Positions 16,353-26,700 are shown, counted from the stretch's first letter. The stretch: 64,000 nucleotides of DNA from Roseovarius litorisediminis (GCF_900172295.1 NZ_FWFL01000001.1:124001-188000); one strand, 5' to 3'. Notes: a model not told the origin generated them from the letters alone. Program-made: numbers and translations.

Positions 16353-17192
16353 TCAGCTTTCCATCAACCGGGCCAGTGCGCAAAACTGTTCCAGTCCCAC
16401 GGTCTCGGCGCGGTCAGTGGGCTTGATTCCGGCCTGCGTCAGGCGATCTTCGATGTCAGGCGCCAGTCCCTTGAGGGCCGCGCGCAGCATCTTACGGCGT
16501 TGATTAAAGGCTTTGGCAACAACCTGCTCCAGAATTCTGGGATTCGCCGGAAAGCGCGGTTCGGGCAGGGCGGTCAGATGCACCACGGCGCTGGACACTT
16601 TGGGCGGCGGGGTAAAGGCGCCGGGCGGCAGGTGCATGACAATCTGTGCCTCGGAACGCCACTGCGCCAATAACGCCAGCCGACCATAGGCCTTGCTTCC
16701 TGGCTTTGCCACAATCCGCTCGGCCACTTCGCGCTGGAACATCAGCGTCAGGCTTTGCCAGAACGGTGGCCAGTCTTTCGGTGTAAGCCAGCGGATCAGC
16801 AATTCGGTGCCAACGTTATAAGGCAGGTTGGCAACTACGCGGATAGGCGGGGCGAGGTGCGCCAGCGGGTCAAGCTCCAACGCGTCGGCATTGATCACGT
16901 CCAGCCGCCCCGGAAAGGCGGCGGCGATCTGTTTCAGTGCGGGCAGGCAGCGGATGTCCTTTTCAATTGCCAGCACGTGACGGGCGCCTTCTGACAGCAA
17001 ACCCCGGGTCAACCCGCCAGGGCCCGGGCCAATCTCAAGCACATCGCATGCAGTCAGATCACCTGCCTGTCGGGCGATCTTGGCGGTCAGGTTCAGATCC
17101 AGCAGAAAATTCTGCCCCAGAGATTTACGCGCCGAAAGCGCATGATCGGCGATCACCTGCCGCAACGGGGGAAGATCGTCGATTGTGCTCAT
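16353..17192 (-). CDS. rsmA: 16S rRNA (adenine1518-N6/adenine1519-N6)-dimethyltransferase
   Basis: A 279-residue KsgA/RsmA enzyme that dimethylates two adjacent adenines near the 3' end of 16S rRNA during small-subunit maturation. Visible are [17 protein letters not shown], the SAM motif [16 protein letters not shown], and [14 protein letters not shown] with the catalytic NLPY. The C-terminal helical domain contains [16 protein letters not shown]. It is the last gene of the lptF-lptG-lptD-surA-pdxA-rsmA operon, and its ATG overlaps the pdxA stop (ATGA). Confidence 0.96.
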   Translation of the reverse strand: MSTIDDLPPLRQVIADHALSARKSLGQNFLLDLNLTAKIARQAGDLTACDVLEIGPGPGGLTRGLLSEGARHVLAIEKDIRCLPALKQIAAAFPGRLDVINADALELDPLAHLAPPIRVVANLPYNVGTELLIRWLTPKDWPPFWQSLTLMFQREVAERIVAKPGSKAYGRLALLAQWRSEAQIVMHLPPGAFTPPPKVSSAVVHLTALPEPRFPANPRILEQVVAKAFNQRRKMLRAALKGLAPDIEDRLTQAGIKPTDRAETVGLEQFCALARLMES

Positions 17193-18160
17193 GCCTGCCG
17201 CGCAGCGCCCATCCGGGCTGCCATCTTCAGCGCTTCGATCATCGAGGTCGGGTTGGCAATACCTTGCCCTGCAATATCAAACGCCGTGCCATGATCGGGC
17301 GAGGTGCGAATGAACGGCAGACCAAGAGTCACATTTACTCCTTGGTCGAAATCCAGTGTCTTTATAGGAATGAGTGCCTGATCATGGTACATGCAGATCG
17401 CGGCGTCATAACCCTTGCGGGCGCGGGCGTGAAACATCGTATCTGCTGAAAGCGGTCCGCGCAGGTCAAGCCCTTCAGCACGCAGCATATCCAACACCGG
17501 AGTGATCAGTTCGATCTCTTCACGTCCCATCTTGCCACCTTCGCCGGCATGCGGGTTCAGGCCTGCAACAGAAAGGCGTGGCGCTTTGACGCTGAAATCT
17601 CGGATTAGTGCGGCATGTGTTATGCGGATCGTTTCGGACAAAAGATCAGATGTCAGCGCGTCGGGAACCTTGGCCAAAGGGATATGAATTGTTGTGGGCA
17701 CCACCCGCAACTGGTCGCTGGCCAGCATCATCACCACGCGGTCCACACCCGCCAGGGCGGCCAGATATTCAGTATGGCCGGGATAGGCAAACCCGGCGCC
17801 ATCCTGCAGCGCCTGCTTGTGAATGGGCGCCGTGCACAGGGCCAGTGCTGCGCCGGAGTCTACCAGTTCCACACCGCGTGCGATCACGTCGATAACGGCC
17901 TGCGCGTGGGCCGGGTTCGGCACTCCGTGGGTCAGCTTGCCGGTGAAATCATGACGCAAGACCGGCAGACCGCGTACCGCCGCCTCAGAAGTTTCAGCCG
18001 GATGGGTGATTTCAACCAATGGCGTTCCTGGGGGTACATGTAGGGGATCCCCCAACAGGAAAAACGGCAATTCCGCCCCTAGCTGCGCCCAGGCCATGGC
18101 CGCAAGTTCCGGCCCGATACCTGCCGGTTCGCCGCAGCTGAGTGCGACAGGCAGGGTCAT
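17189..18160 (-). CDS. pdxA: 4-hydroxythreonine-4-phosphate dehydrogenase
   Basis: A 323-residue enzyme of the DXP-dependent pyridoxal phosphate pathway; it oxidises 4-phosphohydroxythreonine. Family segments are [35 protein letters not shown] with the metal-ligand-type histidine, [18 protein letters not shown], and [20 protein letters not shown]. The length is standard. It overlaps surA upstream and rsmA downstream by four bases each, indicating tight translational coupling in the operon. Confidence 0.96.
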   Translation of the reverse strand: MTLPVALSCGEPAGIGPELAAMAWAQLGAELPFFLLGDPLHVPPGTPLVEITHPAETSEAAVRGLPVLRHDFTGKLTHGVPNPAHAQAVIDVIARGVELVDSGAALALCTAPIHKQALQDGAGFAYPGHTEYLAALAGVDRVVMMLASDQLRVVPTTIHIPLAKVPDALTSDLLSETIRITHAALIRDFSVKAPRLSVAGLNPHAGEGGKMGREEIELITPVLDMLRAEGLDLRGPLSADTMFHARARKGYDAAICMYHDQALIPIKTLDFDQGVNVTLGLPFIRTSPDHGTAFDIAGQGIANPTSMIEALKMAARMGAARQA

Positions 18161-19401
18161 TCAAACTCGATGATCCGTGCCTCGGCACGCAACTGCTCAA
18201 GATAACCGTTGGCAAAGGATTCAAGTCGCCGGCTGCGGATGAAATTGGTCAGCTCGTCGGTTGACGGGCCTTCACCATCTATTTTTGGCGCGCGACCGCA
18301 CAGCATCAGGAATACAAGCGTCTGGCCATCAGAACGCGTCAGTGTGGTTGACACTTCGCCGGGGTCCAGCTTGGCCAGTTCCATGGCGATATCCTGCGGA
18401 ATCTCCTCGGGGGCCTTGCTCCCGCGTTCAAGCACCTCGGGCGGCTGACCCTGAGCAATGCCGTAAAGATCGTCGCAGGTATCCGTATCGGCCTTCACGC
18501 GGGCCGCTCTGGCGCGGGCCTGATCGCTGCGACCGCCGGGAATGTAATAGGCCGCGTATTCAATGGCCGAATATTCGGGCGCTGGCGTATCCAGTTCTTC
18601 GATGTCGCGCAGTTGGAAAAGCGCCACGGCACCATCCAGCGGCAGGGGGTCTGATACCTCGCCGGGCGCCAGTGCGATCACAACCGAGCGTAACGCCGGG
18701 GGAAGATTGGTGATTGGCACCCAATCCAGGCGCCCGCTACGCCCGCGGCTGGGGGCTGCCGAATACTTGCGTGCCTCGGCTGCAAATTCAGCTTCGGTGG
18801 TGATTTCAGAAATACGGGCTGCCCGCGCCTGAACCGTCTGGGCCTGGCTTGGGGGGGCTGGCATGATGATCTCGGAGAGAAGAACCCTGACACCAGAGCC
18901 GCCAGAAATAGCCGCTTCGGCGCGTTCTATATCAGCGTCGCTGACCGAGACACGCGGCGCGAATTTAGCGCGTGACAATTCGCGCCAGGTCAGGCCCGCG
19001 CGTACAAATTCACGGAAGGACGGTTCTGAAACGCCTGCGCCATCGAGTGCCCGAGTGAACTGTTCTGTGGTCATGTTAGCACGCCCGGCGAATTCCTCCA
19101 TGCCATCGGCAATATCGCTGTCTTCCAGAATGAGGCCGTTTACCCGTGCCGCATCCAGTTTCAGCCGGTCCTCGATCAATTGTTCACGGGCCAGCCTCTG
19201 GGGGTCCCCCGGCGCGCGAAACAGCGTCAGCATCCGCGCACGCTGTTCGATTTCATAGCGGGTAATGGCCTGGTCGTTGACCTTGATCACGGGTTCAAAC
19301 AGGTTTTGGGCCACGACGGGTGTCGGGGCAAGCCATCCAAAGCTTGCCAGCACAGCCGGCAGGGCCATCGCGGCGATGAAATTGCGCATTGTAGATGTCA
19401 T
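18157..19401 (-). CDS. surA: SurA-type peptidylprolyl isomerase chaperone
   Basis: A 414-residue periplasmic chaperone with signal peptide (MTSTMRNFIAAMALPAVLA). The SurA N-terminal domain (INDQAITRYEIEQRARML...) is followed by one parvulin domain (about 165-275, LLSEIIMPAPPSQAQ) and a C-terminal helix. It guides outer-membrane proteins such as LptD, which is encoded just upstream, to the assembly machinery. I chose ATG at 19401, preceded by AGGAA; a TTG at 19419 is an alternative. The gap to the lptD stop is five bases. Confidence 0.88.
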   Translation of the reverse strand: MTSTMRNFIAAMALPAVLASFGWLAPTPVVAQNLFEPVIKVNDQAITRYEIEQRARMLTLFRAPGDPQRLAREQLIEDRLKLDAARVNGLILEDSDIADGMEEFAGRANMTTEQFTRALDGAGVSEPSFREFVRAGLTWRELSRAKFAPRVSVSDADIERAEAAISGGSGVRVLLSEIIMPAPPSQAQTVQARAARISEITTEAEFAAEARKYSAAPSRGRSGRLDWVPITNLPPALRSVVIALAPGEVSDPLPLDGAVALFQLRDIEELDTPAPEYSAIEYAAYYIPGGRSDQARARAARVKADTDTCDDLYGIAQGQPPEVLERGSKAPEEIPQDIAMELAKLDPGEVSTTLTRSDGQTLVFLMLCGRAPKIDGEGPSTDELTNFIRSRRLESFANGYLEQLRAEARIIEFE

Positions 19402-19406
19402 ACTGC

Positions 19407-21596
19407 TTATTTCCTGCAAGTCCGGACGTAGCTCTTATCGCCGGTTTTTGTCGTAAAGCCCCTAAGCCCAACAGTGAAGCCGATATCGGTCGATGGTTCA
19501 AGAATAGTGGAAGAGGTAAACCGACGCGAGACCGAAATCGCGATATCAACACACTCATTGGTATAATTCACCCCAACACCTGCGCGAATGCTGCGATCTG
19601 CAATAGCGTCGTAGCGCCATTCGGCATTGCCGGTCCAATGCTTTGCCACCCGGTAACTGCCGTCAAACGCCCATTCCGAAACCGTTCCGGGCCGCTCTTC
19701 GGCAGGGTCATTGCGCAGCCAAACAAAGGTCGCGCCGATATCGGCAAGATCGTTGCGCCAGCTGGCTCGGGCTTCGGCTTTGGTCGGGTCAAATGCATCG
19801 TCAAAAAGGCTGCGCGCGGTCACGGTCAGACCATTGGCATTTTTGAACTGCCCTGCAACCAGTACATCGGAAAATCTGGTCTGCAGTCCGGACACCTTGC
19901 TGAAGCTGGGCGAGCCATCGCTTTCCAGTTGTTGTTCGTCACGGACAACCTGGCCAAGAGCCAGCGAACTTTGCCATCCATCGGGATCAATCCGGGTCCA
20001 GTTTACACCGTAAGCGGCCATCGTTCCGCGTTCGCGCCGGTCTGGTGCTGAGTAATGCGACAGGTTGAAAAGGTTCCCCTCGTCAAATTCGATACGTGTA
20101 TTTTCATCATTGGGAACGTCCGGGTTCGATCCGCCAACCCAGGCCAGTTGCACCATCGGTTCAATCACATGTGACACCCCGGTGCCGGTTACCTTTTGCA
20201 GCGGCCAACGCAAGTGGACGGCAGCAGAAGGCGTGACTTCGCTGGCTGATGACGCACTGGTTGTACCGGCCTGGTTGATTTCAAAGCCATCGAAGGCAAG
20301 CCCGGTCTGGACCTTACCCAGAACGCCGCCGGGTAGAATCCAGTTGCGATGCCAGTCTGCGCTGGCGGTCAGGCGGGTTACGTCGCGGCCGTCTGCAAAC
20401 CGGTCAAAGTCGGCGCCATCTATTTCCAGATCAGATGAACGGAAGTGATTGTGGGCTGCCGCCGCCAGAAACAACTCCCCTCCCAGCCGGTTGGGGAAAA
20501 TCCGCCGCTGGTATTCGGCATTGGTGACCAATGTCGGCAGGGTCGAGTTGCTTTCACCAACCCGCAGGGTTCGGAAGTGCGTGACCGCTCCGCGGATGTA
20601 TTCATCGCGCCGGGCCCGTTCGGCCGCCACTTCGCTGCTCAGCCGGTCCTTGTTGGAATAGGAATAATCTACCAGGTAGGTATCATCGTTCACTGCCTCC
20701 AGATTGAAGGTCAGCTGGAAATCCTTTGGCAAATCAAATTCACCTTCGGCAAAGATATACCCACGCTGACTGCGCCCGCCCAGATCATCATCCGACGCCG
20801 CCCCTTCAACTTCGATCGTGCCGTTGCGAAAAGCCTGCCGATAGCGAAATTCAAGTGTCCGCGTCTTGGTGGACAAAAAGGGCGTCAGCGTCAGGTCTTT
20901 GTGATCTCCAATACGAATGAAATACGGAACCTTGGCACCGAAACCCAGCAGCGTCGAATTTTTCAGCGATGGGATCAGAAAGCCCGTCGCGCGCTCCAGT
21001 GTCGGATCGGGTAACCGCAGGCGTGGAAGATAGAACACCGGTGTATCCAGTACCCGCAACTGTGCGTCATCAAAATACAGTTGCCGTTCCTGCAGATCAT
21101 GGATCACCCGCCGCGCCCGGATCTGCCAGAGTGGTGGGCGTCCGTCGTGGCAAACCTTGCACGAGGTCACCGATGTTTTGTAAAGCTGCATGTAACGGCC
21201 GTTGACGCGGCGCAGTTCGTTGGCAGCTAGTTGGACCTGGTTTTCCATCACGATCCGCGCACCCGACAACAGACCGTTTTGCAAATCACCGTCCAGCATT
21301 CCGGCATCCGCCAGAATCAGCGTATTGCCCTGTTCCTGCAGGATGATCGGCCCGGTAATTTCCAGCGTGTCCTTGGCGCGGTCATAGGTGATCGCCTTGG
21401 CTTGCAGGCGTCGGCCCTGATATATCGCCTCAACATTACCTTCGGCGACAAGCGTATCGTCGCCCGACAGATACACGTCATCCGCCACCAATATCGCAGG
21501 CAGTGATGGTGCGCCCGGCGCCGTTTGCGCAGCAAGGATCACAGGCAGGCTGACGCAGGCCAGCAGCACCCCTAAAAGCAGATGCAATCGCTTCAT
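19407..21596 (-). CDS. lptD: LPS-assembly protein LptD
   Basis: A 729-residue outer-membrane beta-barrel that inserts lipopolysaccharide into the outer leaflet. The signal peptide (MKRLHLLLGVLLACVSLPVI) precedes an N-terminal OstA/LptA-like beta-jellyroll (DDVYLSGDDTLVAEGNVEAI, AKAITYDRAKDTLEITG). After that come a cysteine pair (SCKVCHD), VFYLPRLRLPDPTLERATGF and the barrel, ending DIGFTVGLRG. ATG at 21596 overlaps the lptG stop by four bases. Confidence 0.94.
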   Translation of the reverse strand: MKRLHLLLGVLLACVSLPVILAAQTAPGAPSLPAILVADDVYLSGDDTLVAEGNVEAIYQGRRLQAKAITYDRAKDTLEITGPIILQEQGNTLILADAGMLDGDLQNGLLSGARIVMENQVQLAANELRRVNGRYMQLYKTSVTSCKVCHDGRPPLWQIRARRVIHDLQERQLYFDDAQLRVLDTPVFYLPRLRLPDPTLERATGFLIPSLKNSTLLGFGAKVPYFIRIGDHKDLTLTPFLSTKTRTLEFRYRQAFRNGTIEVEGAASDDDLGGRSQRGYIFAEGEFDLPKDFQLTFNLEAVNDDTYLVDYSYSNKDRLSSEVAAERARRDEYIRGAVTHFRTLRVGESNSTLPTLVTNAEYQRRIFPNRLGGELFLAAAAHNHFRSSDLEIDGADFDRFADGRDVTRLTASADWHRNWILPGGVLGKVQTGLAFDGFEINQAGTTSASSASEVTPSAAVHLRWPLQKVTGTGVSHVIEPMVQLAWVGGSNPDVPNDENTRIEFDEGNLFNLSHYSAPDRRERGTMAAYGVNWTRIDPDGWQSSLALGQVVRDEQQLESDGSPSFSKVSGLQTRFSDVLVAGQFKNANGLTVTARSLFDDAFDPTKAEARASWRNDLADIGATFVWLRNDPAEERPGTVSEWAFDGSYRVAKHWTGNAEWRYDAIADRSIRAGVGVNYTNECVDIAISVSRRFTSSTILEPSTDIGFTVGLRGFTTKTGDKSYVRTCRK

Positions 21597-22684
21597 CCGT
21601 CCTCCATGTGCAGAAGGATGCCAATCGCCAGAAAAAGCGAGGCCACCGGTGGCGCCCATGCGGCCAGCAGCACAGGTATCTGCCCGTTCTCACCTAAAAT
21701 CTGCGCGAAATTCCGGATGTAATACAAACCGAACCCCAGCATGATTGCTGTCAGGACTGAAACCCCGGTATTGCCAAGCCGAGTGTGGCGCATCGAAAAG
21801 GCTGCGGTAACCAGCACAAGCGCGATAAGGAAGATTGGCTTTGCCAGCTCCATCTGAAACCAGACCGAATAGCGTCGGGCTGAAAATCCGGCCTTTTCCA
21901 GTTGTCGTATAAAAGCGGGCAGATCCCAAAGCGGGATGTATTCAGGTTTGCCAAAACTGTCGATGATCCCCTCTTTTGTCAGTGCCGAGGGAACCGAGTA
22001 TGTCGCCAGCGTCAGGGCTGTGGATTCAGGGTTTCCCCCGCGCATGAGATCCCACAGCTTCACATTGCTCAGCAGCCATTCGCCATTTCCCAGCGTTGCC
22101 TCTTCTGCATTGATCCGGCGCAGCGGCGCGCCGTCCTGCGTAAAGGCTATGAATGAGGTGTCATAGAGTGTGCTGAGATCCGAACTGGCGCGGCTGGCAT
22201 GGATCACTATCTGCCCATGCAAATCGCCCTGCCGCAGCCATAATCCTTCGCTGGAAATTGCCAGAACATTCGATCCGCCCTGGCGATAGCCTTTAACCAG
22301 ATCACTGTATCGCTTGGACGAGGCTGCAACGATCGGGTTCAGCATCGTCACCGATATCACTCCCACTGCCGACGCTACCACAAGTGGGCCGATCAGGGCG
22401 CGCAGGGCTGAACGTCCGACAGCGCGCACCACAACCAACTCGGAACTGCGTGCCAGTCGCACGAACAGGGCTGCGGTGGACAGGATCATGATCAGAGGCA
22501 GCATTTCATAATTGGCGCTCGGCAAGTTCAAAAGAACAATTTCAAGCACACCGCCAAAAGGCAACTCCGAGAAATCCTGCAACTCGTCCATAAGGTCGAC
22601 CAGAGTCAGCAAAACCACAAAAATCATGAAAATGCCAAGAAAGGTCCACAGAAATTTACGCGCGAAATAGGCATGCAGGATCAT
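21593..22684 (-). CDS. lptG: LPS export ABC transporter permease LptG
   Basis: A 363-residue YjgP/YjgQ-family inner-membrane permease of the LptB2FG complex, which extracts lipopolysaccharide and hands it to LptC/LptA. It has three N-terminal helices (FLWTFLGIFMIFVVLLTLVD; ALFVRLARSSELVVVRAVGR), a periplasmic beta-jellyroll, and C-terminal helices (FSMRHTRLGNTGVSVLTAIM). ATG at 22684 overlaps the lptF stop by four bases; an upstream in-frame extension is shadow of lptF. Confidence 0.94.
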   Translation of the reverse strand: MILHAYFARKFLWTFLGIFMIFVVLLTLVDLMDELQDFSELPFGGVLEIVLLNLPSANYEMLPLIMILSTAALFVRLARSSELVVVRAVGRSALRALIGPLVVASAVGVISVTMLNPIVAASSKRYSDLVKGYRQGGSNVLAISSEGLWLRQGDLHGQIVIHASRASSDLSTLYDTSFIAFTQDGAPLRRINAEEATLGNGEWLLSNVKLWDLMRGGNPESTALTLATYSVPSALTKEGIIDSFGKPEYIPLWDLPAFIRQLEKAGFSARRYSVWFQMELAKPIFLIALVLVTAAFSMRHTRLGNTGVSVLTAIMLGFGLYYIRNFAQILGENGQIPVLLAAWAPPVASLFLAIGILLHMEDG

Positions 22685-23823
22685 GTGGCTTCTCCTGCGG
22701 TAAAGCGTCGGAATACAAGGCGTTTCAGCGCCCCCGGGCGCGAGGACCAGAAAAGCAGCACAATTGTCGTTATAATGCCGACCAGCACCGGAAAATACAT
22801 CAGCGGCCACATGGTGCCGTTTTTCAGAACAGGCCCTGCGACCGCGCCTTCGATCATCTTGATCCCCACCAGAAGAACAAAGGCCGTCAGAATCTGCCAC
22901 CAGACGCCAAAGCGGCTATAGGTCCCCAATAGCAGGGTGGCAAATCCGATCATCGCTGCCAGAATGCAGATCAGGGCCTGAGTGAACCTGCTGTGCAACT
23001 CGTACATGACATTGCCGTATGTCGCCCCGCTGCGTTTCATCACCTCGTCAGGGCGCAGCACAAGGTCAGGTGTGGTGGCAAACTGGACATTATCCAGATT
23101 GGTCGGCCCCTTGGTGATCAGGCTGCTGATATCATAGGAAAAATCGTCGAAATGTGTTGTGAATAGTCGGTTCCCGTCGCGCCGAAGATTCTGCGCCAGC
23201 CCGGCAACCATGACCAGTTTTGTGCCATCGCCCTCCTGAACAAGATAGGCTTGGGTCGATGAATAGGTAACGGGCACATCGGCATTGCGCCGGTCTGACA
23301 GAAATACGTTTCTCAACTCACCTTCGGGGGTGATGTCGCGGATATAAAAGGTAATTCCGGGGGCAGGGTGCAGAAATTCGCCTTCGGTCAGCAATTTGGC
23401 CGTGATGTTCTGGCTGATCTCGGCGCGGCGCAGCTTTAGCTGGCTCTGGCTTGCGGGCACCAGAACGTGGGTCAGCAGCGACATCATCGCCGCGATAATC
23501 ACACCGTAGACAAAAACCGGCCGGATCAGGCGCCATGGCGAATATCCCGTCGCCTGCATCACCGTCAGCTCACTTTCGGTACTCAGACGGTTGGTGACAA
23601 AAACCGACGAAGCAAAGGTGGCGATTGGCAAGGTGGCACTGATCACCGCCGGCAGTGTAAGCGCCGTAAACTCAAGAAAAATCCATGCTGGCTGGCCATC
23701 ACCGATCAGTTTGTCGAACATGCGCACGGCCCTGTTGATCCAGAAGATCGACACCAGAACCAGTGCAAAAAAACCGAACATTACCATCAATTGCGACAGC
23801 ATGTATCTGTCGAATCTGGTCAC
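22681..23823 (-). CDS. lptF: LPS export ABC transporter permease LptF
   Basis: A 380-residue YjgP/YjgQ-family permease, the partner of LptG. It opens TRFDRYMLSQLMVMFGFFAL and contains the family signature TESELTVMQATGYSPWRLIR, a periplasmic domain (GEFLHPAPGITFYIRDITPE) and C-terminal helices. It is the first gene of the operon that continues through lptG, lptD, surA, pdxA and rsmA. The 206-base gap to the divergent pepA should hold both promoters; I could not fix a confident -35/-10 pair there. Confidence 0.94.
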   Translation of the reverse strand: MTRFDRYMLSQLMVMFGFFALVLVSIFWINRAVRMFDKLIGDGQPAWIFLEFTALTLPAVISATLPIATFASSVFVTNRLSTESELTVMQATGYSPWRLIRPVFVYGVIIAAMMSLLTHVLVPASQSQLKLRRAEISQNITAKLLTEGEFLHPAPGITFYIRDITPEGELRNVFLSDRRNADVPVTYSSTQAYLVQEGDGTKLVMVAGLAQNLRRDGNRLFTTHFDDFSYDISSLITKGPTNLDNVQFATTPDLVLRPDEVMKRSGATYGNVMYELHSRFTQALICILAAMIGFATLLLGTYSRFGVWWQILTAFVLLVGIKMIEGAVAGPVLKNGTMWPLMYFPVLVGIITTIVLLFWSSRPGALKRLVFRRFTAGEAT

Positions 23824-24029
23824 TCATTTCCCCCTGCGACAGCTGATTTGGGTGTCAACCTATCGGAATTGAGCGCGGGGGAAAACTGCTAAAAAGCGCT
23901 GTCCGACTCAAGGCTCGTTGCGTCGCTGCAATCGGATCCGGCGGTGTGGTGACCGTTGCAAACGCTTTAACTGGTCAAGGCCGTCATGGCGCGCTAGGAC
24001 TAAGGCAAATCCACCTAAGGAGCAGCTTG

Positions 24030-25502
24030 ATGACTACACCCGTTTCCGTATCTTTTCAGGATACCGACCTTGACCAGATTGCCACCGCCAAGGGCCGCGT
24101 GGCAGTTGTTGTCACCCCTGACGGCAAACTGGATGCCGGGGCGCGCCGGGTGAACCGCCTGACCAAAGGTGCGTTGACGCGGATGGTCGAAAGCGGGGCC
24201 GTCGAAAAGATGAAACCGGGTGAGATCAAAACCCTGGCCTGGCCTGCGGGTATGGCGGCGGATGCCCTCGATGTGGTCTGTCTGCCACGCGCTGCCAAGA
24301 CAGAGGATTTCCGCGCGGCCGGCGTTTCCCTGGGCCGCGCCAAGGGTGATGCCGCGCTGCTGGTGCTGGCAGGTCAGGTTCGTAAACCTGCCGAGCTGAC
24401 GCTGGGTATTGTTCTGCGCGCCTACAGCTTCACGGCCCACAAGACTTCTGAGGCAAAAGAAAATGGCGACGTCACCCTGATGGTCGCCAAACCCGAAGAG
24501 GTCCGCGCCGAGACGGCCCCGGCGTTGGCCGTCGCCGAGGGCGTATTCTTTACCCGCGATCTGGTCAGTGAACCGGCCAACCACCTGACGACCACCGAAT
24601 TTGCCAACCGCATCAGCGCGATGAAGGATCTTGGTCTCAAGATCACCGTGCTGGACGAGGACAAGCTGGAAAAGCTGGGCATGGGGGCGCTGCTTAGCGT
24701 TGGACATGGCAGTATCAGCCCTTCGAAAGTGGCGGTGATGGAATGGAATGGCGGTAAAAAAGGTGACGCCCCATTGGCGCTGGTCGGCAAGGGCGTGGTG
24801 TTTGATACCGGCGGCATTAGCCTCAAACCCGCTGCCGGCATGGAAGACATGACCATGGACATGGGCGGTGCGGGCGTGGTGGCCGGCGTGATGCGTGTGC
24901 TGGCCTTGCGCAAGGCCAAGGCTAATGTTGTCGGCCTTGTCGGTCTGGTTGAAAACATGCCCTCTGATCGTGCCACCCGCCCCGGTGATGTGGTGACCTC
25001 GATGAAAGGTGACACCATCGAGGTGATCAACACCGACGCCGAAGGCCGTCTCGTGCTGGCCGACGTGCTGTGGTACGCGCAGGAGCACTACAAGCCCCGC
25101 GGCATCATCGACCTGGCTACCCTTACGGGTGCCGCCATCGTGGCACTTGGCCATGAAAACGCCGCTGTTCTTACCAATAATGATGACCTCTGCAAGGCCT
25201 TCCTCAAGGCCGCCGAGGCCGAGGGCGAAGGCGCCTGGCAGATGCCAATGGGCAAAGCCTATGACAAGATGATGGATAGCCAGATCGCCGACATCAAGAA
25301 CAGCGGCGGACGTCCTGCCGGCACCATCACCGCCGCGCAATTCCTGCGCCGGTTCGTGGCCGAAGATATGCCATGGGTCCATCTGGATATCGCCGGTGTC
25401 GCTTCGGTCAAGGCCGAGACGACCTATGCCCCCAAAGGGGCGACTGGCTGGGGTGTCATGTCGCTCAACCGTCTGGTCGCGGATATGCTTGAGGGCGATT
25501 GA
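24030..25502 (+). CDS. pepA: leucyl aminopeptidase (M17 family)
   Basis: A 490-residue cytosolic zinc aminopeptidase. The metal-binding and catalytic motifs are GKGVVFDTGGISLKP, MGGAGVVAGVMR and the M17 signature NTDAEGRLVLADVLWY. The N-terminal regulatory domain spans about residues 1-165. I chose ATG at 24030, preceded by TAAGGAG; an upstream ATG at 23946 would add 28 unrelated residues. The stop overlaps holC by one base (TGATG). In other bacteria PepA also binds DNA, but that role cannot be judged here. Confidence 0.95.
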   Translation: MTTPVSVSFQDTDLDQIATAKGRVAVVVTPDGKLDAGARRVNRLTKGALTRMVESGAVEKMKPGEIKTLAWPAGMAADALDVVCLPRAAKTEDFRAAGVSLGRAKGDAALLVLAGQVRKPAELTLGIVLRAYSFTAHKTSEAKENGDVTLMVAKPEEVRAETAPALAVAEGVFFTRDLVSEPANHLTTTEFANRISAMKDLGLKITVLDEDKLEKLGMGALLSVGHGSISPSKVAVMEWNGGKKGDAPLALVGKGVVFDTGGISLKPAAGMEDMTMDMGGAGVVAGVMRVLALRKAKANVVGLVGLVENMPSDRATRPGDVVTSMKGDTIEVINTDAEGRLVLADVLWYAQEHYKPRGIIDLATLTGAAIVALGHENAAVLTNNDDLCKAFLKAAEAEGEGAWQMPMGKAYDKMMDSQIADIKNSGGRPAGTITAAQFLRRFVAEDMPWVHLDIAGVASVKAETTYAPKGATGWGVMSLNRLVADMLEGD

Positions 25503-25960
25503 TGGGGGCGGCCTATTTCTATCACCTGACACGGCACCCTCTTGAGGTGACCTTGCCCATGCTTCTGGGCAAGGCGCGGCAGGCAGGTTGGCGCGTGGCC
25601 GTTCGCGGGCGCGATCAGGCCCGGATGGAGTGGCTGGATGAAAAGCTGTGGCTGGGGGGGGATGACGCGTTTTTGCCCCACGGGCTGGCTGGCCGCCCGC
25701 ACGCTGCCGACCAGCCGGTTCTGCTGACCACCGATGTGGCCATGCCAAACGGGGCCACCTGCCTGATGACGGTCGACGGCGCCGATGTGGCGCCCGACGA
25801 GGTGCAGTCGCTTGATCGGGTCTGCGTGCTGTTTGACGGCAACGATGAACCCGCGTTGCAGACCGCACGTGGCCAATGGAAGGCTCTGACCGACGCGGGG
25901 TGCCCGGCGCAATACTGGTCGGAAGAGGGTGGTCGTTGGGAGAAGAAGGCCGAGAAATAA
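25502..25960 (+). CDS. holC: DNA polymerase III subunit chi
   Basis: A 152-residue HolC family protein starting MGAAYFYHLTRHPLEVTLPM. Family segments are LLGKARQAGWRVAVRG, LWLGGDDAFLPHG and DRVCVLFDGNDE. The chi subunit links the clamp loader to single-stranded DNA-binding protein during replication. The pepA-holC order is conserved in many proteobacteria. The ATG at 25502 is taken as the start in the TGATG overlap with pepA; a TTG one codon earlier is less likely. Confidence 0.93.
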   Translation: MGAAYFYHLTRHPLEVTLPMLLGKARQAGWRVAVRGRDQARMEWLDEKLWLGGDDAFLPHGLAGRPHAADQPVLLTTDVAMPNGATCLMTVDGADVAPDEVQSLDRVCVLFDGNDEPALQTARGQWKALTDAGCPAQYWSEEGGRWEKKAEK

Positions 25961-26171
25961 AGTTTTTGAAACGCGTATACTCCTGACAATACACGTTCCA
26001 GATTGGGATGCCCGGTGCCTTCACGCGGTTCCAGGCGGGATCAACGCCAAGGGCATATCTGAGCCCACTGCAGTCAATCCATAACCGATCTTCGCGCTGG
26101 CCGAACAAATGTTTCCATTTTTGCCGTTGTTTTGTGCTACGTTGCAATCATTAGAAAAAATGGGGGAAATC

Positions 26172-26600
26172 ATGTCTGATACACACAAAGGTCAGTGTTT
26201 TTGCGGAGCTGTCGAAATCGAAGTGACGGGCGAACCCGCAGGGATGGGCTATTGCCATTGTGAAAGTTGTCGAACGTGGTCTGCGGGCCCGGTTAACGCC
26301 TTTACCCTCTGGGACCCCGATGCGGTAAAGGTGGTAAAGGGCGAAGAGCACATCCGGCAATATAACAAGACCGAAAACAGCGATCGGAAATGGTGCGATA
26401 AATGCGGCGGCCACCTGATGTCAGGACACCCTGGGCTTGGTCTCACGGATGTTTACGCGGCAATTATCCCGACGGTTGATTTCAAACCCGGAATCCACGT
26501 CAATTACGCTGAAACTGTTCTTCCCATGAAAGATGGATTGCCAAAGATGAAGGACTTTCCTTCTGAATTCGGCGGTTCAGGAGAGACTGTTCCGGAGTAG
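26172..26600 (+). CDS. GFA family protein (CENP-V/GFA fold)
   Basis: A 142-residue zinc protein related to glutathione-dependent formaldehyde-activating enzyme. Metal-ligand cysteines are in GQCFCGAVEIEV, YCHCESCRTWS and WCDKCGGHL. The substrate is unknown; most GFA homologues have no shown formaldehyde activity. I chose the ATG at 26172, 63 bases into the longer frame, because the family motif begins just after it and GGGGAAA precedes it. It stands alone between holC and a convergent aspartic protease gene. Confidence 0.88.
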   Translation: MSDTHKGQCFCGAVEIEVTGEPAGMGYCHCESCRTWSAGPVNAFTLWDPDAVKVVKGEEHIRQYNKTENSDRKWCDKCGGHLMSGHPGLGLTDVYAAIIPTVDFKPGIHVNYAETVLPMKDGLPKMKDFPSEFGGSGETVPE

Positions 26601-26700
26601 ACCTGCCAGGGCACCGGTCATCTGACGCCATCGGTGGCGAAACTTCAACGGGTGGCGGTTTTTTAAAAAGTCGCTTTCCGGCTTGGCCGACATCGAACGT

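Noticed and set aside
24015-26147. 710-residue minus-strand open frame opposite pepA and holC
   Set aside because: Composition is that of an antisense shadow (His/Gly/Arg-rich) and the plus strand carries unmistakable pepA and holC. Only its first 60 residues lie in noncoding sequence, and these are reported separately.
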